Assembly: GCF_004104055.1 (NCBI RefSeq)
Contig: NZ_QOVJ01000006.1
Span: 124,001-188,000 of the forward strand
Reading direction: 5' to 3'
Length of the DNA: 64,000 nt
DNA from: Leeuwenhoekiella aestuarii
GTDB lineage: Bacteria > Bacteroidota > Bacteroidia > Flavobacteriales > Flavobacteriaceae
Shown here: positions 36,359 through 45,220 of the stretch, one piece after another
How the letters are laid out: each line of letters opens with the position of its first letter
How positions within the stretch are numbered: the first letter of the stretch is position 1
Program-made: the position numbers and the translations under genes
Notes under the pieces: generated by a model
Told to the model about the DNA's origin: nothing
Database searches by the model: none
What the model saw: only the letters and a program-made list of their open reading frames with translations

Positions 36359-37654
36359 ATGAATTTAGTTTGGTTTAGAAATGATTTAAGAACCCAAGAC
36401 AATCATAGTTTAAATCAGGCATTAGCAGATGCTAAAAATGTTCTGGCGGTTTATTGTTTTGACCCGAAACAGTTTAAAAAAGATCGTTTTGGATTTAAAA
36501 AAACAGAACGATTTAGAGCGCGATTTTTAATCGAAACCATTCAAGAATTAAAAGATAATCTGGCGGAATTAAACATTCCGCTTTTTGTATTTTGTAATCA
36601 GCCTGAAAAAATACTCCCGCAATTCATAAGCGATCAAAACATAAAAAAAGTCTTTCTTCAAAAAGAATGGACATTTGAGGAAAAAAAAGTTTCAGATTCG
36701 GTTAAAAAGCTCTCCAATCCTGATATTGAATTCACAGAAACATTTGATCAGTTTTTAATTCATCCGGAAGATCATCCTTATGATAGCTTTGCTGCTATTC
36801 CTCAGGTTTTTACGCAGTGGCGTAAAAAGTGTGAAAAACAAGCAAGCATCAGAGGTCTGGTGAAACCCAGAAAACTTTCCGAAGAAAATCTAATCGACAC
36901 ACAGACTACAATTCCAACACTTACAGACCTAGGGCTTGAAGAGTTTAAACAAGATGACCGCTCTGCTTTTCCATTTAAAGGTGGAGAAACTCAGGCATTA
37001 CAAAGAATTAAATCGTATTTCTGGGATTCTAAAAAACTACAGGTTTATAAAAAAACCCGTAACGGACTTCTGGGTAACGATTACAGCTCTAAGCTTTCGG
37101 CTTGGCTGGCAAATGGGAGTTTATCCCCACGAACCGTCTATTGGCTGGTAAAAGAATTTGAGAAAAATCAGGTGAAAAATGAAAGCACCTATTGGTTGAT
37201 TTTTGAACTTTTCTGGCGTGATTATTTTAAATACATTTCTCTAAAACACGGAGCTAAAATCTTTTATCTAGGAGGAATTCTAGACAAAAAATACGATTGG
37301 AAACAAGATGAAGAATCGCGTAAAGCTTGGATAAACGGCACTACAAAATATGATTTTGTAAATGCAAATATGCAAGAAATCGCAGCTACAGGTTGGATGA
37401 GCAACCGCGGCAGACAAAATGTGGCGAGTTTTTGGTCTAAAGAATTACAGCAAGATTGGCGCGTAGGCGCAGCCTATTTTGAGAGTATGCTCATAGATTA
37501 TGACGTACACAGCAATTACGGCAATTGGATGTATAATAGCGGTGTAGGTAATGATCCCGGAGATCGTAAATTCAATATAAAAAGTCAGGCGGAACGCTAT
37601 GACGGCGACGGGAAATACCGCAGAGTCTGGCTTCAAAAATCAGTGTTTGATTAA
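36359..37654 (+). CDS. Cryptochrome/photolyase, DASH family
   Basis: 431 residues. N-terminal photolyase antenna domain (LVWFRNDLRTQDNHSL), C-terminal FAD domain with KTRNGLLGNDYSSKLSAWLANGSLSPRTVYW, FWRDYFKYISLKHG, WMSNRGRQNVASFW, DYDVHSNYGNW. The FWRDYF and SNRGRQN forms are typical of Cry-DASH, which repairs cyclobutane dimers mainly in single-stranded DNA. Immediately after DUF2256; 10 bases before the iron-sulfur photolyase. Confidence 0.93.
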   Translation: MNLVWFRNDLRTQDNHSLNQALADAKNVLAVYCFDPKQFKKDRFGFKKTERFRARFLIETIQELKDNLAELNIPLFVFCNQPEKILPQFISDQNIKKVFLQKEWTFEEKKVSDSVKKLSNPDIEFTETFDQFLIHPEDHPYDSFAAIPQVFTQWRKKCEKQASIRGLVKPRKLSEENLIDTQTTIPTLTDLGLEEFKQDDRSAFPFKGGETQALQRIKSYFWDSKKLQVYKKTRNGLLGNDYSSKLSAWLANGSLSPRTVYWLVKEFEKNQVKNESTYWLIFELFWRDYFKYISLKHGAKIFYLGGILDKKYDWKQDEESRKAWINGTTKYDFVNANMQEIAATGWMSNRGRQNVASFWSKELQQDWRVGAAYFESMLIDYDVHSNYGNWMYNSGVGNDPGDRKFNIKSQAERYDGDGKYRRVWLQKSVFD

Positions 37655-37664
37655 ACTATTACCT

Positions 37665-39200
37665 GTGAAAAAACTCCGTTTAATTCTTGGCGATCAGCTC
37701 AATCACAAACATTCTTGGTTTGATGAGACTGACAATGAAGTGATTTATTTTATGGCTGAAATGCGTCAGGAAACAGATTATGTCGTACACCATATTCAAA
37801 AAGTGATCGCCTTTTTTGAAGCTATGCGAAATTTTGCAGATTGGTTAGAAGAACGGGGGCATTTTGTGATTTATTACGACTTGAGTCATCCCGATAACAA
37901 ACAAGAGTTATCTAAAAATCTGAATCAATTAATCAAAGCGCATCAAGTAGATAAATTTGAATATCAGCTCCCTGATGAGTTTCGGTTAGATCAACAACTC
38001 AAAGAGTTTTGCAAAACGTCAAACATTAAAACTGAAGCACACGACACAGAACATTTTCTAACCAGTCGCTCTGATCTGGAGAGCTTTTTTAAAGGAAAGA
38101 AAACCTATACGATGGAATATTTCTACCGCGATATGCGTAAGAAATATGACATCATGATGTTAACAGAAAAAGATCCTGAAGGTGGTAAATGGAACTTTGA
38201 CCAGAGTAATCGCAAAAAATGGAACGGCAAACCCGAGATTCCACACGAACGCGGTTTTAGAAAAGATGTTTCAAATACGCTAAAACGCATAAAAGATGCA
38301 GGCATAAAAACGATGGGAGCGGTTGATGAAATTTCATTCAACTGGCCTACTTCGCGAACAGACTCTTTAAGCGTGCTCAACTATTTCTGTGAAAATTTAT
38401 TGGTTCATTTTGGCGACTATCAAGATGCGATGGACCCTGATCAGGTGTATTTGTTTCACAGCAGATTGAGTTTTGCAATGAACAGTAAAATGCTGCATCC
38501 CCTCGAAGTCATTAAAAAAGTAATTGAATACTGGCGTGAAAATAAAAATCAGATAGACATCAGTCAGGTTGAAGGCTTTGTGCGTCAAATATTAGGTTGG
38601 CGCGAATATATGCGCGGGTTGTATTGGATGAAAATGCCCGAATACCGAACTACCAATAAGCTAGAAAACCACAATAAACTACCTGATTTTTATTGGACAG
38701 GAGAGACAAAAATGAAATGTCTGCATCACGCTATTAAACAAAGTTTAGATCACGCATATGCACATCACATACAGCGGTTGATGGTTGCCGGGAATTATGC
38801 ACTGCTTACACAAACAAACCCTGATGAAGTTGATGAGTGGTATTTGGGCATTTACATAGATGCAATAGAATGGGTTGAAATAACCAATACCCGGGGTATG
38901 AGTCAATTTGCAGATGGTGGTCTCGTAGCTACAAAACCCTATGTTTCCAGTGGAAGCTACATCAACAAAATGAGTAATTATTGCAAATCTTGTGAGTATA
39001 GCGTTTCTAAAAAAACAGGTGATAATGCGTGCCCTTTCAACAGTTTATATTGGAATTTCTTGTTTGAAAAGCGAGAACATTTTAAAAACAACCAGCGCAT
39101 GAATATGATGATGAGTCTTTTAAATAAAAAAGACCCTGACGATTTAGAAAAACTTGTTAATCGCGCTCAGGAAATCATAAAGAATCCACAAAACTTCTAA
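37665..39200 (+). CDS. Iron-sulfur bacterial cryptochrome/(6-4) photolyase (PhrB/FeS-BCP type)
   Basis: About 511 residues. N-terminus KLRLILGDQLNHKHSWF is typical of the FeS-BCP family, as is YIDAIEWVEITNTRGMSQFADGG. Candidate [4Fe-4S] ligands are Cys352, Cys440, Cys443 and Cys456, each two positions above what I recall for Agrobacterium PhrB (350, 438, 441, 454). The family repairs (6-4) photoproducts using FAD and a lumazine. The GTG at 37665 is chosen because it begins the conserved block; the same frame is open further up inside the Cry-DASH gene. Confidence 0.92.
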   Translation: MKKLRLILGDQLNHKHSWFDETDNEVIYFMAEMRQETDYVVHHIQKVIAFFEAMRNFADWLEERGHFVIYYDLSHPDNKQELSKNLNQLIKAHQVDKFEYQLPDEFRLDQQLKEFCKTSNIKTEAHDTEHFLTSRSDLESFFKGKKTYTMEYFYRDMRKKYDIMMLTEKDPEGGKWNFDQSNRKKWNGKPEIPHERGFRKDVSNTLKRIKDAGIKTMGAVDEISFNWPTSRTDSLSVLNYFCENLLVHFGDYQDAMDPDQVYLFHSRLSFAMNSKMLHPLEVIKKVIEYWRENKNQIDISQVEGFVRQILGWREYMRGLYWMKMPEYRTTNKLENHNKLPDFYWTGETKMKCLHHAIKQSLDHAYAHHIQRLMVAGNYALLTQTNPDEVDEWYLGIYIDAIEWVEITNTRGMSQFADGGLVATKPYVSSGSYINKMSNYCKSCEYSVSKKTGDNACPFNSLYWNFLFEKREHFKNNQRMNMMMSLLNKKDPDDLEKLVNRAQEIIKNPQNF

Positions 39201-39285
39201 CCGACGCGTTAATTCACTGTTAATCAAAATTCAAGTTACTTACTATCTTACTACATTTAAATCACTAACCAATATCATTATTATT

Positions 39286-39444
39286 ATGAAAGATATAATT
39301 TGGCTTATTGTAGTGATTCTATTAATCGGTTGGCTCGTGGGGTATTTTGGCTTCGCTGAGTCTGTAGGAAGTTTAATCCACATCCTGCTTGTACTTGCTG
39401 TGATTGCAATTCTCTACAAATTAGCTACAGGTCGCCGACTATAA
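39286..39444 (+). CDS. lmo0937-type small membrane protein
   Basis: 52 residues, two hydrophobic helices (about 4-21 and 29-45): MKDIIWLIVVILLIGWL, GYFG, then SLIHILLVLAVIAILYKL. This pattern fits the lmo0937/DUF5670 family of tiny membrane proteins common in stress regions. Not tied to any known reaction. Followed 35 bases later by a tiny lipoprotein. Confidence 0.75.
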   Translation: MKDIIWLIVVILLIGWLVGYFGFAESVGSLIHILLVLAVIAILYKLATGRRL

Positions 39445-39479
39445 CAACCAAAAATTACTAACCTTTAAAAACTTGAATT

Positions 39480-39617
39480 ATGAAACGCATTTTTTTATTC
39501 TTATTCCTAGCCGGAGTTATGGGCACAACTTTACAAAGTTGTCGGGAATCAACCGGAGATAAAATTGAAGACGCAGCAGATGACATTGGTGATGCTGCAG
39601 AAGATGCTGTAGATTAA
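39480..39617 (+). CDS. Tiny acidic lipoprotein
   Basis: 45 residues. Lipoprotein signal MKRIFLFLFLAGVMGTTLQSC (Cys21), then a very acidic tail, GDKIEDAADDIGDAAEDAVD, shaped like an amphipathic helix. Comparable to the short entericidin-like or DUF-type lipoproteins of stressed cells; no firm family. Ends at a terminator. Confidence 0.6.
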   Translation: MKRIFLFLFLAGVMGTTLQSCRESTGDKIEDAADDIGDAAEDAVD

Positions 39618-39639
39618 TCACTACTGCATTGACAAGCTG

Positions 39640-39670
39640 AAAGCCGTACTTTTTAAGTAGGGCTTTTTTT
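39640..39670 (+). terminator. Terminator after the tiny lipoprotein gene
   Basis: AAAGCC, one G-G mismatch, TACTT, loop TTT, AAGTA, GGCTTT followed by T residues, 22 bases after the stop. Confidence 0.75.
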
Positions 39671-39680
39671 AGTGCTAATC

Positions 39681-39712
39681 GTTTAACAAGTTAACGTTAA
39701 CAAGGGTTAAAC
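39681..39712. promoter_or_regulatory. Clustered GTTAAC half-sites before the aldo/keto reductase
   Basis: GTTTAAC (39681-39687), GTTAAC (39690-39695), GTTAAC (39696-39701), GTTAAAC (39706-39712): a nearly symmetric cluster 50 bases before the ATG, with one more GGTTAAC at 39736. Looks like an operator for a dimeric repressor or activator; no regulator was identified. Confidence 0.4.
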
Positions 39713-39762
39713 CCTTTCTCTAATCCTTAATTGATGGTTAACTTTAAACTAAAACAAATAGT

Positions 39763-40617
39763 ATGAGCACCACAACTTTAAATAAACCAATTACAAACCT
39801 TCAAGGAACTTGGGAACTTTCTAACGGTCATAAAATGCCTTATCTGGGGCTAGGCGTCTGGAAGGCAGAGGACGGTGAAGAAGTGATACATGCTGTAAAA
39901 TGGGCACTTGAGGCCGGTTACAGACATATAGATACCGCAAAAGCTTATGAAAATGAGGAAGGCGTAGGAAAAGGGATCAAAGAAAGTGGTATTCCCAGAG
40001 AGGAATTATTCTTAACCAGTAAATTATGGAACAGCGATCAAGGTTATGAAAGTACATTAGAAGCTTTTGACAAAACCCTAAAACGTCTGGATACTGATTA
40101 CTTAGACCTATACCTCATTCACTGGCCGGTAGAAGGTAAATACAAAGACACTTGGAGAGCTCTGGAAAAACTCTATAAAGACGGAAAGATCAAAGCTATT
40201 GGAGTAAGTAATTTTTTAGAGCATCAGCTTAGAGATTTAATGCAAGATGCAGAGATTAACCCCATGGTAGATCAGTTAGAATTTCACCCGTGGTTAGTAC
40301 AAAAAGACCTGCAAGATTTCTGTGCAACTCACAATATTCAATACGAAGCCTGGTCTCCGCTTATGCAAGGAAAAGCTTTCAAAAATGAAACTTTAAAACA
40401 ATTGGGTGAAAAGTATGGCAAATCACCAGCGCATATTGTTTTGAGATGGGATTTACAAAATGGCGTTGTGACTATACCAAAATCCACTTCAAAAGATCAC
40501 ATAATCAGCAATGCTGAAATATTTGATTTTGAATTGAGCGAAGAAGATATGCAAACCATAAACGCATTAGATAAACACGAGCGTATAGGTCCTGACCCTG
40601 ATAATTTTGACTTTTAA
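39763..40617 (+). CDS. Aldo/keto reductase
   Basis: 284 residues, (beta/alpha)8 barrel, NADPH-dependent. The catalytic tetrad positions are present: Asp and Tyr in YRHIDTAKAYENEEGVG, Lys in FLTSKLW and His in LYLIHWP. Signature AIGVSNFLEHQL and the cofactor loop IPKSTSKDHI. Member of the 2,5-diketo-D-gluconate reductase-like AKR group; the physiological substrate is likely a reactive aldehyde. Confidence 0.93.
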   Translation: MSTTTLNKPITNLQGTWELSNGHKMPYLGLGVWKAEDGEEVIHAVKWALEAGYRHIDTAKAYENEEGVGKGIKESGIPREELFLTSKLWNSDQGYESTLEAFDKTLKRLDTDYLDLYLIHWPVEGKYKDTWRALEKLYKDGKIKAIGVSNFLEHQLRDLMQDAEINPMVDQLEFHPWLVQKDLQDFCATHNIQYEAWSPLMQGKAFKNETLKQLGEKYGKSPAHIVLRWDLQNGVVTIPKSTSKDHIISNAEIFDFELSEEDMQTINALDKHERIGPDPDNFDF

Positions 40618-40640
40618 AAGAGCCTGAATTATAATCTATT

Positions 40641-40668
40641 AATAAACCCGCTTAAAAGCGGGTTTATT
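40641..40668 (+). terminator. Hairpin after the aldo/keto reductase gene
   Basis: Perfect inverted repeat AATAAACCCGCTT, loop AA, AAGCGGGTTTATT, 23 bases after the stop. No long T run follows, so it may act mainly in RNA 3'-end stability. Confidence 0.6.
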
Positions 40669-40765
40669 GATTTATATAAATTTCTGATTTTACAAAATAG
40701 AGCTTTAAATGACCATTGCGGCATAATTTCAGCTTAAATTCTTCTCGTAGCCTAAAGAGTCTTTG

Positions 40766-40773
40766 TAGTTTTG
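40766..40773 (+). promoter_or_regulatory. Possible -7 box for the SDR gene
   Basis: TAGTTTTG fits TAnnTTTG, 22 bases before the ATG. No -33 TTTG at the usual distance. Confidence 0.35.
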
Positions 40774-40795
40774 CCGGCAAATTGATTTTAGAGTT

Positions 40796-41554
40796 ATGTG
40801 GAATTTAGAAGGTAAAACAGCATTAATTACAGGAGGGACTAAAGGAATAGGTCGTGCAACAGTTTTAGAATTTGCAAAACTGGGTGCTAAAGTAATCTTT
40901 ACCGCACGTGACGGTAATGCTGTCACAGCATTTCAGCAGGAATTAGGAGAAGCAGGGTATATCGCTTCAGGGATGGCAGGTGATGTAACTTCTGAAGATG
41001 ATCAGGATAACCTAACCGATTTTGTTTTTCAGCGCTCCGGTTCTTTAGATATTCTCGTCAACAATGCCGGAACAAATATTCGCAAAGAAGCGGCACACTA
41101 CGAACCTGAAGAATATCAAAAAATTCTGGACACCAATCTTATTGCTCCTTTTGAATTGACCCGTAAATTTTTCGCTTTGCTTAAAAGATCTGGTAAAGCT
41201 TCTGTTATCAATGTGGCTTCCGTTGCTGCAAGTCAGGATGTAAAAAGCGGCGCGCCTTATGCGATGGCAAAAGCCGGACTTTTACAACAAACCCGAAGTT
41301 TAGCTTCTGAGTGGGCTGAAAAAAATATTCGAGTGAATGCAGTTTCCCCCTGGTATACCGAAACGCCACTTGTAAAACCAGTTATGGAGCAGGAAGAGCG
41401 TTATGCTAAAATTATAGAACGTACGCCACTTAAACGCTTTGCACAACCGGAAGAATTAGCAAGCACAATCGCATTTTTAGCAATGGATAAAGCTTCATAC
41501 ATAACCGGTCAAAACCTGATTGTAGATGGTGGTTTAAGTGCAAATGCTCTCTAG
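40796..41554 (+). CDS. SDR family oxidoreductase, tropinone-reductase-like
   Basis: 252 residues, classical SDR. Cofactor motif TGGTKGIG (about 11-18), NNAGTN, catalytic Ser in VASVAAS and Tyr-x3-Lys in YAMAKAG. ENIRVNAVSPWYTETPL and ITGQNLIVDGGLS complete the fold. The WYTETPL form recalls plant tropinone-reductase-like SDRs. Substrate unknown. Monocistronic. Confidence 0.92.
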   Translation: MWNLEGKTALITGGTKGIGRATVLEFAKLGAKVIFTARDGNAVTAFQQELGEAGYIASGMAGDVTSEDDQDNLTDFVFQRSGSLDILVNNAGTNIRKEAAHYEPEEYQKILDTNLIAPFELTRKFFALLKRSGKASVINVASVAASQDVKSGAPYAMAKAGLLQQTRSLASEWAEKNIRVNAVSPWYTETPLVKPVMEQEERYAKIIERTPLKRFAQPEELASTIAFLAMDKASYITGQNLIVDGGLSANAL

Positions 41555-41577
41555 CCCGAATTAAATTTTATACCGAA

Positions 41578-43410
41578 TTATTTGTAGCCCTGTGCCTGCA
41601 AATCAAAAAGCTCTGCATACAATTTAGAGTTCTGCATCAATTCCTCATGGGTTCCCAATTCTAAAATTTTACCAGCTTTAAGAACCAGAATACGATCGGC
41701 CATACGCACCGTACTGAAGCGATGCGAAATAATGATGCTGGTTTTACCTTTGGTAAGATCTATAAAGCGTTCAAAAACCTCATATTCTGCCTTTGCATCT
41801 AATGCAGATGTAGGTTCGTCAAGAACCATAACCCTTGCATCTTTCATATACGCCCGAGCTAAAGCCACTTTTTGCCACTGTCCTCCAGAAAGTTCCTGCC
41901 CGTTTTTAAAGCGTTTTCCCAATTGGGTATCATAGCCTTCCTGTAAATCACCTATCACTTCATTAGCCAGACTCAACTGTGCTGCATTTGTAATGCGCTT
42001 ATCATCCTGTACAGCGGCGATGTCACCCACCGCAATATTTTCGCGTAGCGTGAATTCGTATCTGAAGAAATCCTGAAAAATAACGCCAAACATCTTTTGA
42101 AAATCAGCTTTATTATACTGATTGATATTGACACCATCCAGTAAAATAGCGCCTTGGGTAGGTTCATAAAACCGAAGCATCAATTTGATCAGGGTGGTTT
42201 TACCGGCACCATTCTGACCTACAAAAGCCATTTTCTCTCCGGCTTTCAAAGTAAAACTCACGCCTTTCAATACTCCATGATCGCTTCCGGGATATGCAAA
42301 ATGAACATCTTTCAGCTCAAAACCGGTATGAATTACTTCAGGAAGTGGCAGAAATTCCCGGTTTTCATCAGGTATTTCAAGATCTATAAAGTCAAAATAA
42401 TCTTTAAGGTACAGAGCACTTTGTGTAATTCTTGTAAAGTTTGTAAAAAAGGTTTGCAAACTATTCCTTAGACGGTTAAAAGAAGCCGAAAGAAACGTCA
42501 ATTCACCTATAGTAATCTCACCATCTAAAACACTTTTAATTATTACCAGATAAGCCGCATAATAACAAACCACGCCCAGCACGTTAAAAATAGCACTGTA
42601 GATACTGCGTTTTACGGTTAACTTTTTATTGATATGGTAATACCGCTCGCTTAAGGTCTTAAAACGCTTGGCAATAAAATCTGTGAGACCAAAGAGTTTG
42701 ATCTCTTTAGCAGTCTTATCATTTGCACCTATATATCTCAGGTAATCCAGTTCGCGACGCTCTGTAGTCCAACTGCGAGATAAGGAATATTGTTGCCCGC
42801 TAAACCGAATCTCATTGATAAAAAGCGGGATGATACTCAAGGCTAACAATACGATGAGCAGTGGCTGAAAGTAAATGAGACCCGCTATTAAGGTACTTAT
42901 AGATATTAAACTTTGCGCCTGTGCCAGCGACATACTCATCAGACCTACACGGCCCTGAGTTTGTTGTCGCGCACGCTCTAATTTATCGTAAAACTCGGAG
43001 TCCTCCAGCTGACTCATATCTATTTTGCTGGTTTTACGAATCATCGTTTCTGAAGAAATAATGTTGTATTTATCACCAAGAAGACCGTCTGTGATTGCAA
43101 TAACTCGGTTTATAATATCAGCAAAAACGGTAATAGCAAACTCGAGCAAGACGTAATTCCATAATTGACCATAGTCTGCCTGAGGAGCTGCCACTTGAGC
43201 TACAATTTCATCAATAATGAGTTTTCCTACCCATAAAATAACTACCGGCGAAAACGCATTGACCAGCCTGCATACCAGGTTAATGGTAAACAACAACGGA
43301 CTAACGCTCCATATTTCTTTAAAAAATCGAGGAATAAAACGCAGCGCCTGAAACGAAGCACGTACGTTTGTTTTTTTAGTATCTGAGATACTTTCTAAAC
43401 TTCTTGGCAT
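41578..43410 (-). CDS. ABC transporter, fused permease and ATPase (type IV exporter half)
   Basis: 610 residues. N-terminal six-helix transmembrane domain (about 30-340), C-terminal ATPase with Walker A GQNGAGKTT, signature ELSGGQWQKVALARAY, Walker B VMVLDEPTSALD and H-loop IISHRFST. Homodimeric exporter plan, perhaps peptide or lipid; no adjacent accessory genes. Single minus-strand gene. Confidence 0.92.
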   Translation of the reverse strand: MPRSLESISDTKKTNVRASFQALRFIPRFFKEIWSVSPLLFTINLVCRLVNAFSPVVILWVGKLIIDEIVAQVAAPQADYGQLWNYVLLEFAITVFADIINRVIAITDGLLGDKYNIISSETMIRKTSKIDMSQLEDSEFYDKLERARQQTQGRVGLMSMSLAQAQSLISISTLIAGLIYFQPLLIVLLALSIIPLFINEIRFSGQQYSLSRSWTTERRELDYLRYIGANDKTAKEIKLFGLTDFIAKRFKTLSERYYHINKKLTVKRSIYSAIFNVLGVVCYYAAYLVIIKSVLDGEITIGELTFLSASFNRLRNSLQTFFTNFTRITQSALYLKDYFDFIDLEIPDENREFLPLPEVIHTGFELKDVHFAYPGSDHGVLKGVSFTLKAGEKMAFVGQNGAGKTTLIKLMLRFYEPTQGAILLDGVNINQYNKADFQKMFGVIFQDFFRYEFTLRENIAVGDIAAVQDDKRITNAAQLSLANEVIGDLQEGYDTQLGKRFKNGQELSGGQWQKVALARAYMKDARVMVLDEPTSALDAKAEYEVFERFIDLTKGKTSIIISHRFSTVRMADRILVLKAGKILELGTHEELMQNSKLYAELFDLQAQGYK

Positions 43411-43467
43411 GGAGCAAAGATACAGCGAAGCGCTTTGGGTAAACGCTAAAAGATCTGCTAAATTCTA

Positions 43468-44199
43468 TTACAATGTACAATCACAATATGCATCAGTACC
43501 CTTACCTAACCGGTATGTCAAGGTAATACCTACAAAAGTATACCAGTCATTGTTAGAAAAATCGGGTAATTTATTGGGTGCTAACTGTGCATGATCAGGA
43601 TGACTCCCATCAAGATTGTCTGTCATTGTATAGCGCGGAGAAAGTTCAAGACCTAACATAAAATTACTCCCAACAAAAGTTTTAAAACCTAAACCAAAAG
43701 GAACCACTATACGCGTTCTGGTTCCGTATTTTTCTGCTAATACATCTTCAAAACCAGCAGAAATGGGATAAAATAATTCGTCATTATAAACAGCTCCTAA
43801 ACCTGCATGAATATAAACAGCTATCGGATTTTGAGCATTCTTAAAAAATGAGAACGGCACATACTCAAAACCTAAAGAAGCTTCTATACTTGTATTTTCA
43901 AAAGAATAGTATAAAGAGTTATTGCGCCCATTACCTCGATATCCATCGGCTGCATCACGGTCGTTATCATAAAGCGTAAAAAAAGTCACAGTTCCTCTGA
44001 GACTTAGCTTTTCGTTAAAATTCATCTTCCCTATTAAACCTAAAGTAGCTCTATTAGGGGCCACAAATTTCTTTTCTCCTAGTTCTCCATAATAATTGAC
44101 ACCACCTAAATAGAGACCGAGATCATAAGTTTTCTTTTGTGCTTTTAACGTGTTTACAGTAATAATTGTTATTAGAATTACAAATACCTTAGCTTTCAT
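43468..44199 (-). CDS. DUF6089-like outer-membrane beta-barrel protein
   Basis: 243 residues. Signal peptide (cleavage near LKAQ), then alternating aromatic strands: LGLYLGGVNYYGELGEKKF, the GYRGNGRNN loop, YIHAGLGAVYNDE, and a terminal LTYRLGKGTDAYCDCTL. Small barrel of the DUF6089 type found in Bacteroidota. Function unknown. Two cysteines sit at the extreme C-terminus. Confidence 0.78.
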   Translation of the reverse strand: MKAKVFVILITIITVNTLKAQKKTYDLGLYLGGVNYYGELGEKKFVAPNRATLGLIGKMNFNEKLSLRGTVTFFTLYDNDRDAADGYRGNGRNNSLYYSFENTSIEASLGFEYVPFSFFKNAQNPIAVYIHAGLGAVYNDELFYPISAGFEDVLAEKYGTRTRIVVPFGLGFKTFVGSNFMLGLELSPRYTMTDNLDGSHPDHAQLAPNKLPDFSNNDWYTFVGITLTYRLGKGTDAYCDCTL

Positions 44200-44347
44200 C
44201 AGTAGAGTTTTAAAGTGGACGTATTTGACTTACAATAAGATTTGGGGTTGTATTGTATATTTATAAAACTTAAAAAAGTTTATAATAGTATTCTTACATT
44301 TCAAAACACTACTATTTTTAGTTTTAAAACTATAACAAATTACTTAA

Positions 44348-45220
44348 ATGTCTAACACAGGGTTAATTATAGAAGAGAGAAGCAGAGATATAGGAGATTT
44401 TCTGGTAGGAAGACTGCTGCCTTTTAGAAAAAAAAGAATGGTGGGTCCTTTTATCTTTATAGATCATATGGGACCTGATCAACTAGGACCTGATGATTAT
44501 ATGGATGTGGATCAGCATCCACACATAGGGCTTTCAACGTTAACCTATCTGCTAGAAGGCGAACTCATACACGAAGACAGCATCGGCACCTATCAACGTA
44601 TCAAGCCGGGTTCTGTCAACTGGATGGTTGCCGGGAAAGGTGTTACCCATACAGAGCGGACTCCTAATGATTTTAGAAACGGAAATACGTTTACAATGCA
44701 CGGTTATCAGATTTGGGTTGCACTACCTAAAATGCTGGAATTTACAGAACCTGCTTTTCACCATATTGACGCAGATGCATTACCGCAATGGAGAGAGAAT
44801 AATGCTCGCTACAAACTCATAGCCGGTAAGGGTTATGGTAAAATAAGTCCCGTACCGGTTCACTCCGATTTATTTATGATCGAAATTATTGCTGAAGAAG
44901 ACCACAAACTCGACATTGAAGACAATTTGTTTGGAGAAGTGGGAGTTACTATCGTTTCAGGAGCTGTTGAAGCCTGTGGCGAAATTATCAAAGAAGGCAA
45001 TATGCTGGTTAGTAAAACCAATGAAGTATGCAAGCTCAAAATTTTAAAAGGCGCTCACATTTTTCTTTTCGGCGGAAAACCTTTTGAAGAAGAACGCCAC
45101 ATTTACTGGAATTTTGTTGCAACTTCTAAAGCACGCTTAGAAGAAGCCAAAACACAATGGAAAAATCATGAGTTTCCTAAAGTTGAAGATGATGATACCT
45201 ATGTACCGCTACCTTCTTAA
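44348..45220 (+). CDS. Pirin family protein
   Basis: 290 residues, two cupin domains. Metal-site motif FIDHMGPDQLGPDDYMD, HPHIGLSTLTYLLEG and HEDSIGTYQ carry the His/His/His/Glu set of pirin/YhaK quercetin-dioxygenase-like proteins; the C-terminal cupin is degenerate. Its end overlaps the opposing MFS gene by 4 bases. A second pirin is at 46926. Confidence 0.92.
   Translation: MSNTGLIIEERSRDIGDFLVGRLLPFRKKRMVGPFIFIDHMGPDQLGPDDYMDVDQHPHIGLSTLTYLLEGELIHEDSIGTYQRIKPGSVNWMVAGKGVTHTERTPNDFRNGNTFTMHGYQIWVALPKMLEFTEPAFHHIDADALPQWRENNARYKLIAGKGYGKISPVPVHSDLFMIEIIAEEDHKLDIEDNLFGEVGVTIVSGAVEACGEIIKEGNMLVSKTNEVCKLKILKGAHIFLFGGKPFEEERHIYWNFVATSKARLEEAKTQWKNHEFPKVEDDDTYVPLPS

Noticed and set aside
43468-44199. 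Terminal double cysteine of the DUF6089 protein as a lipidation site
   Set aside because: Cysteines at the extreme C-terminus of an exported barrel are not a known bacterial lipobox.
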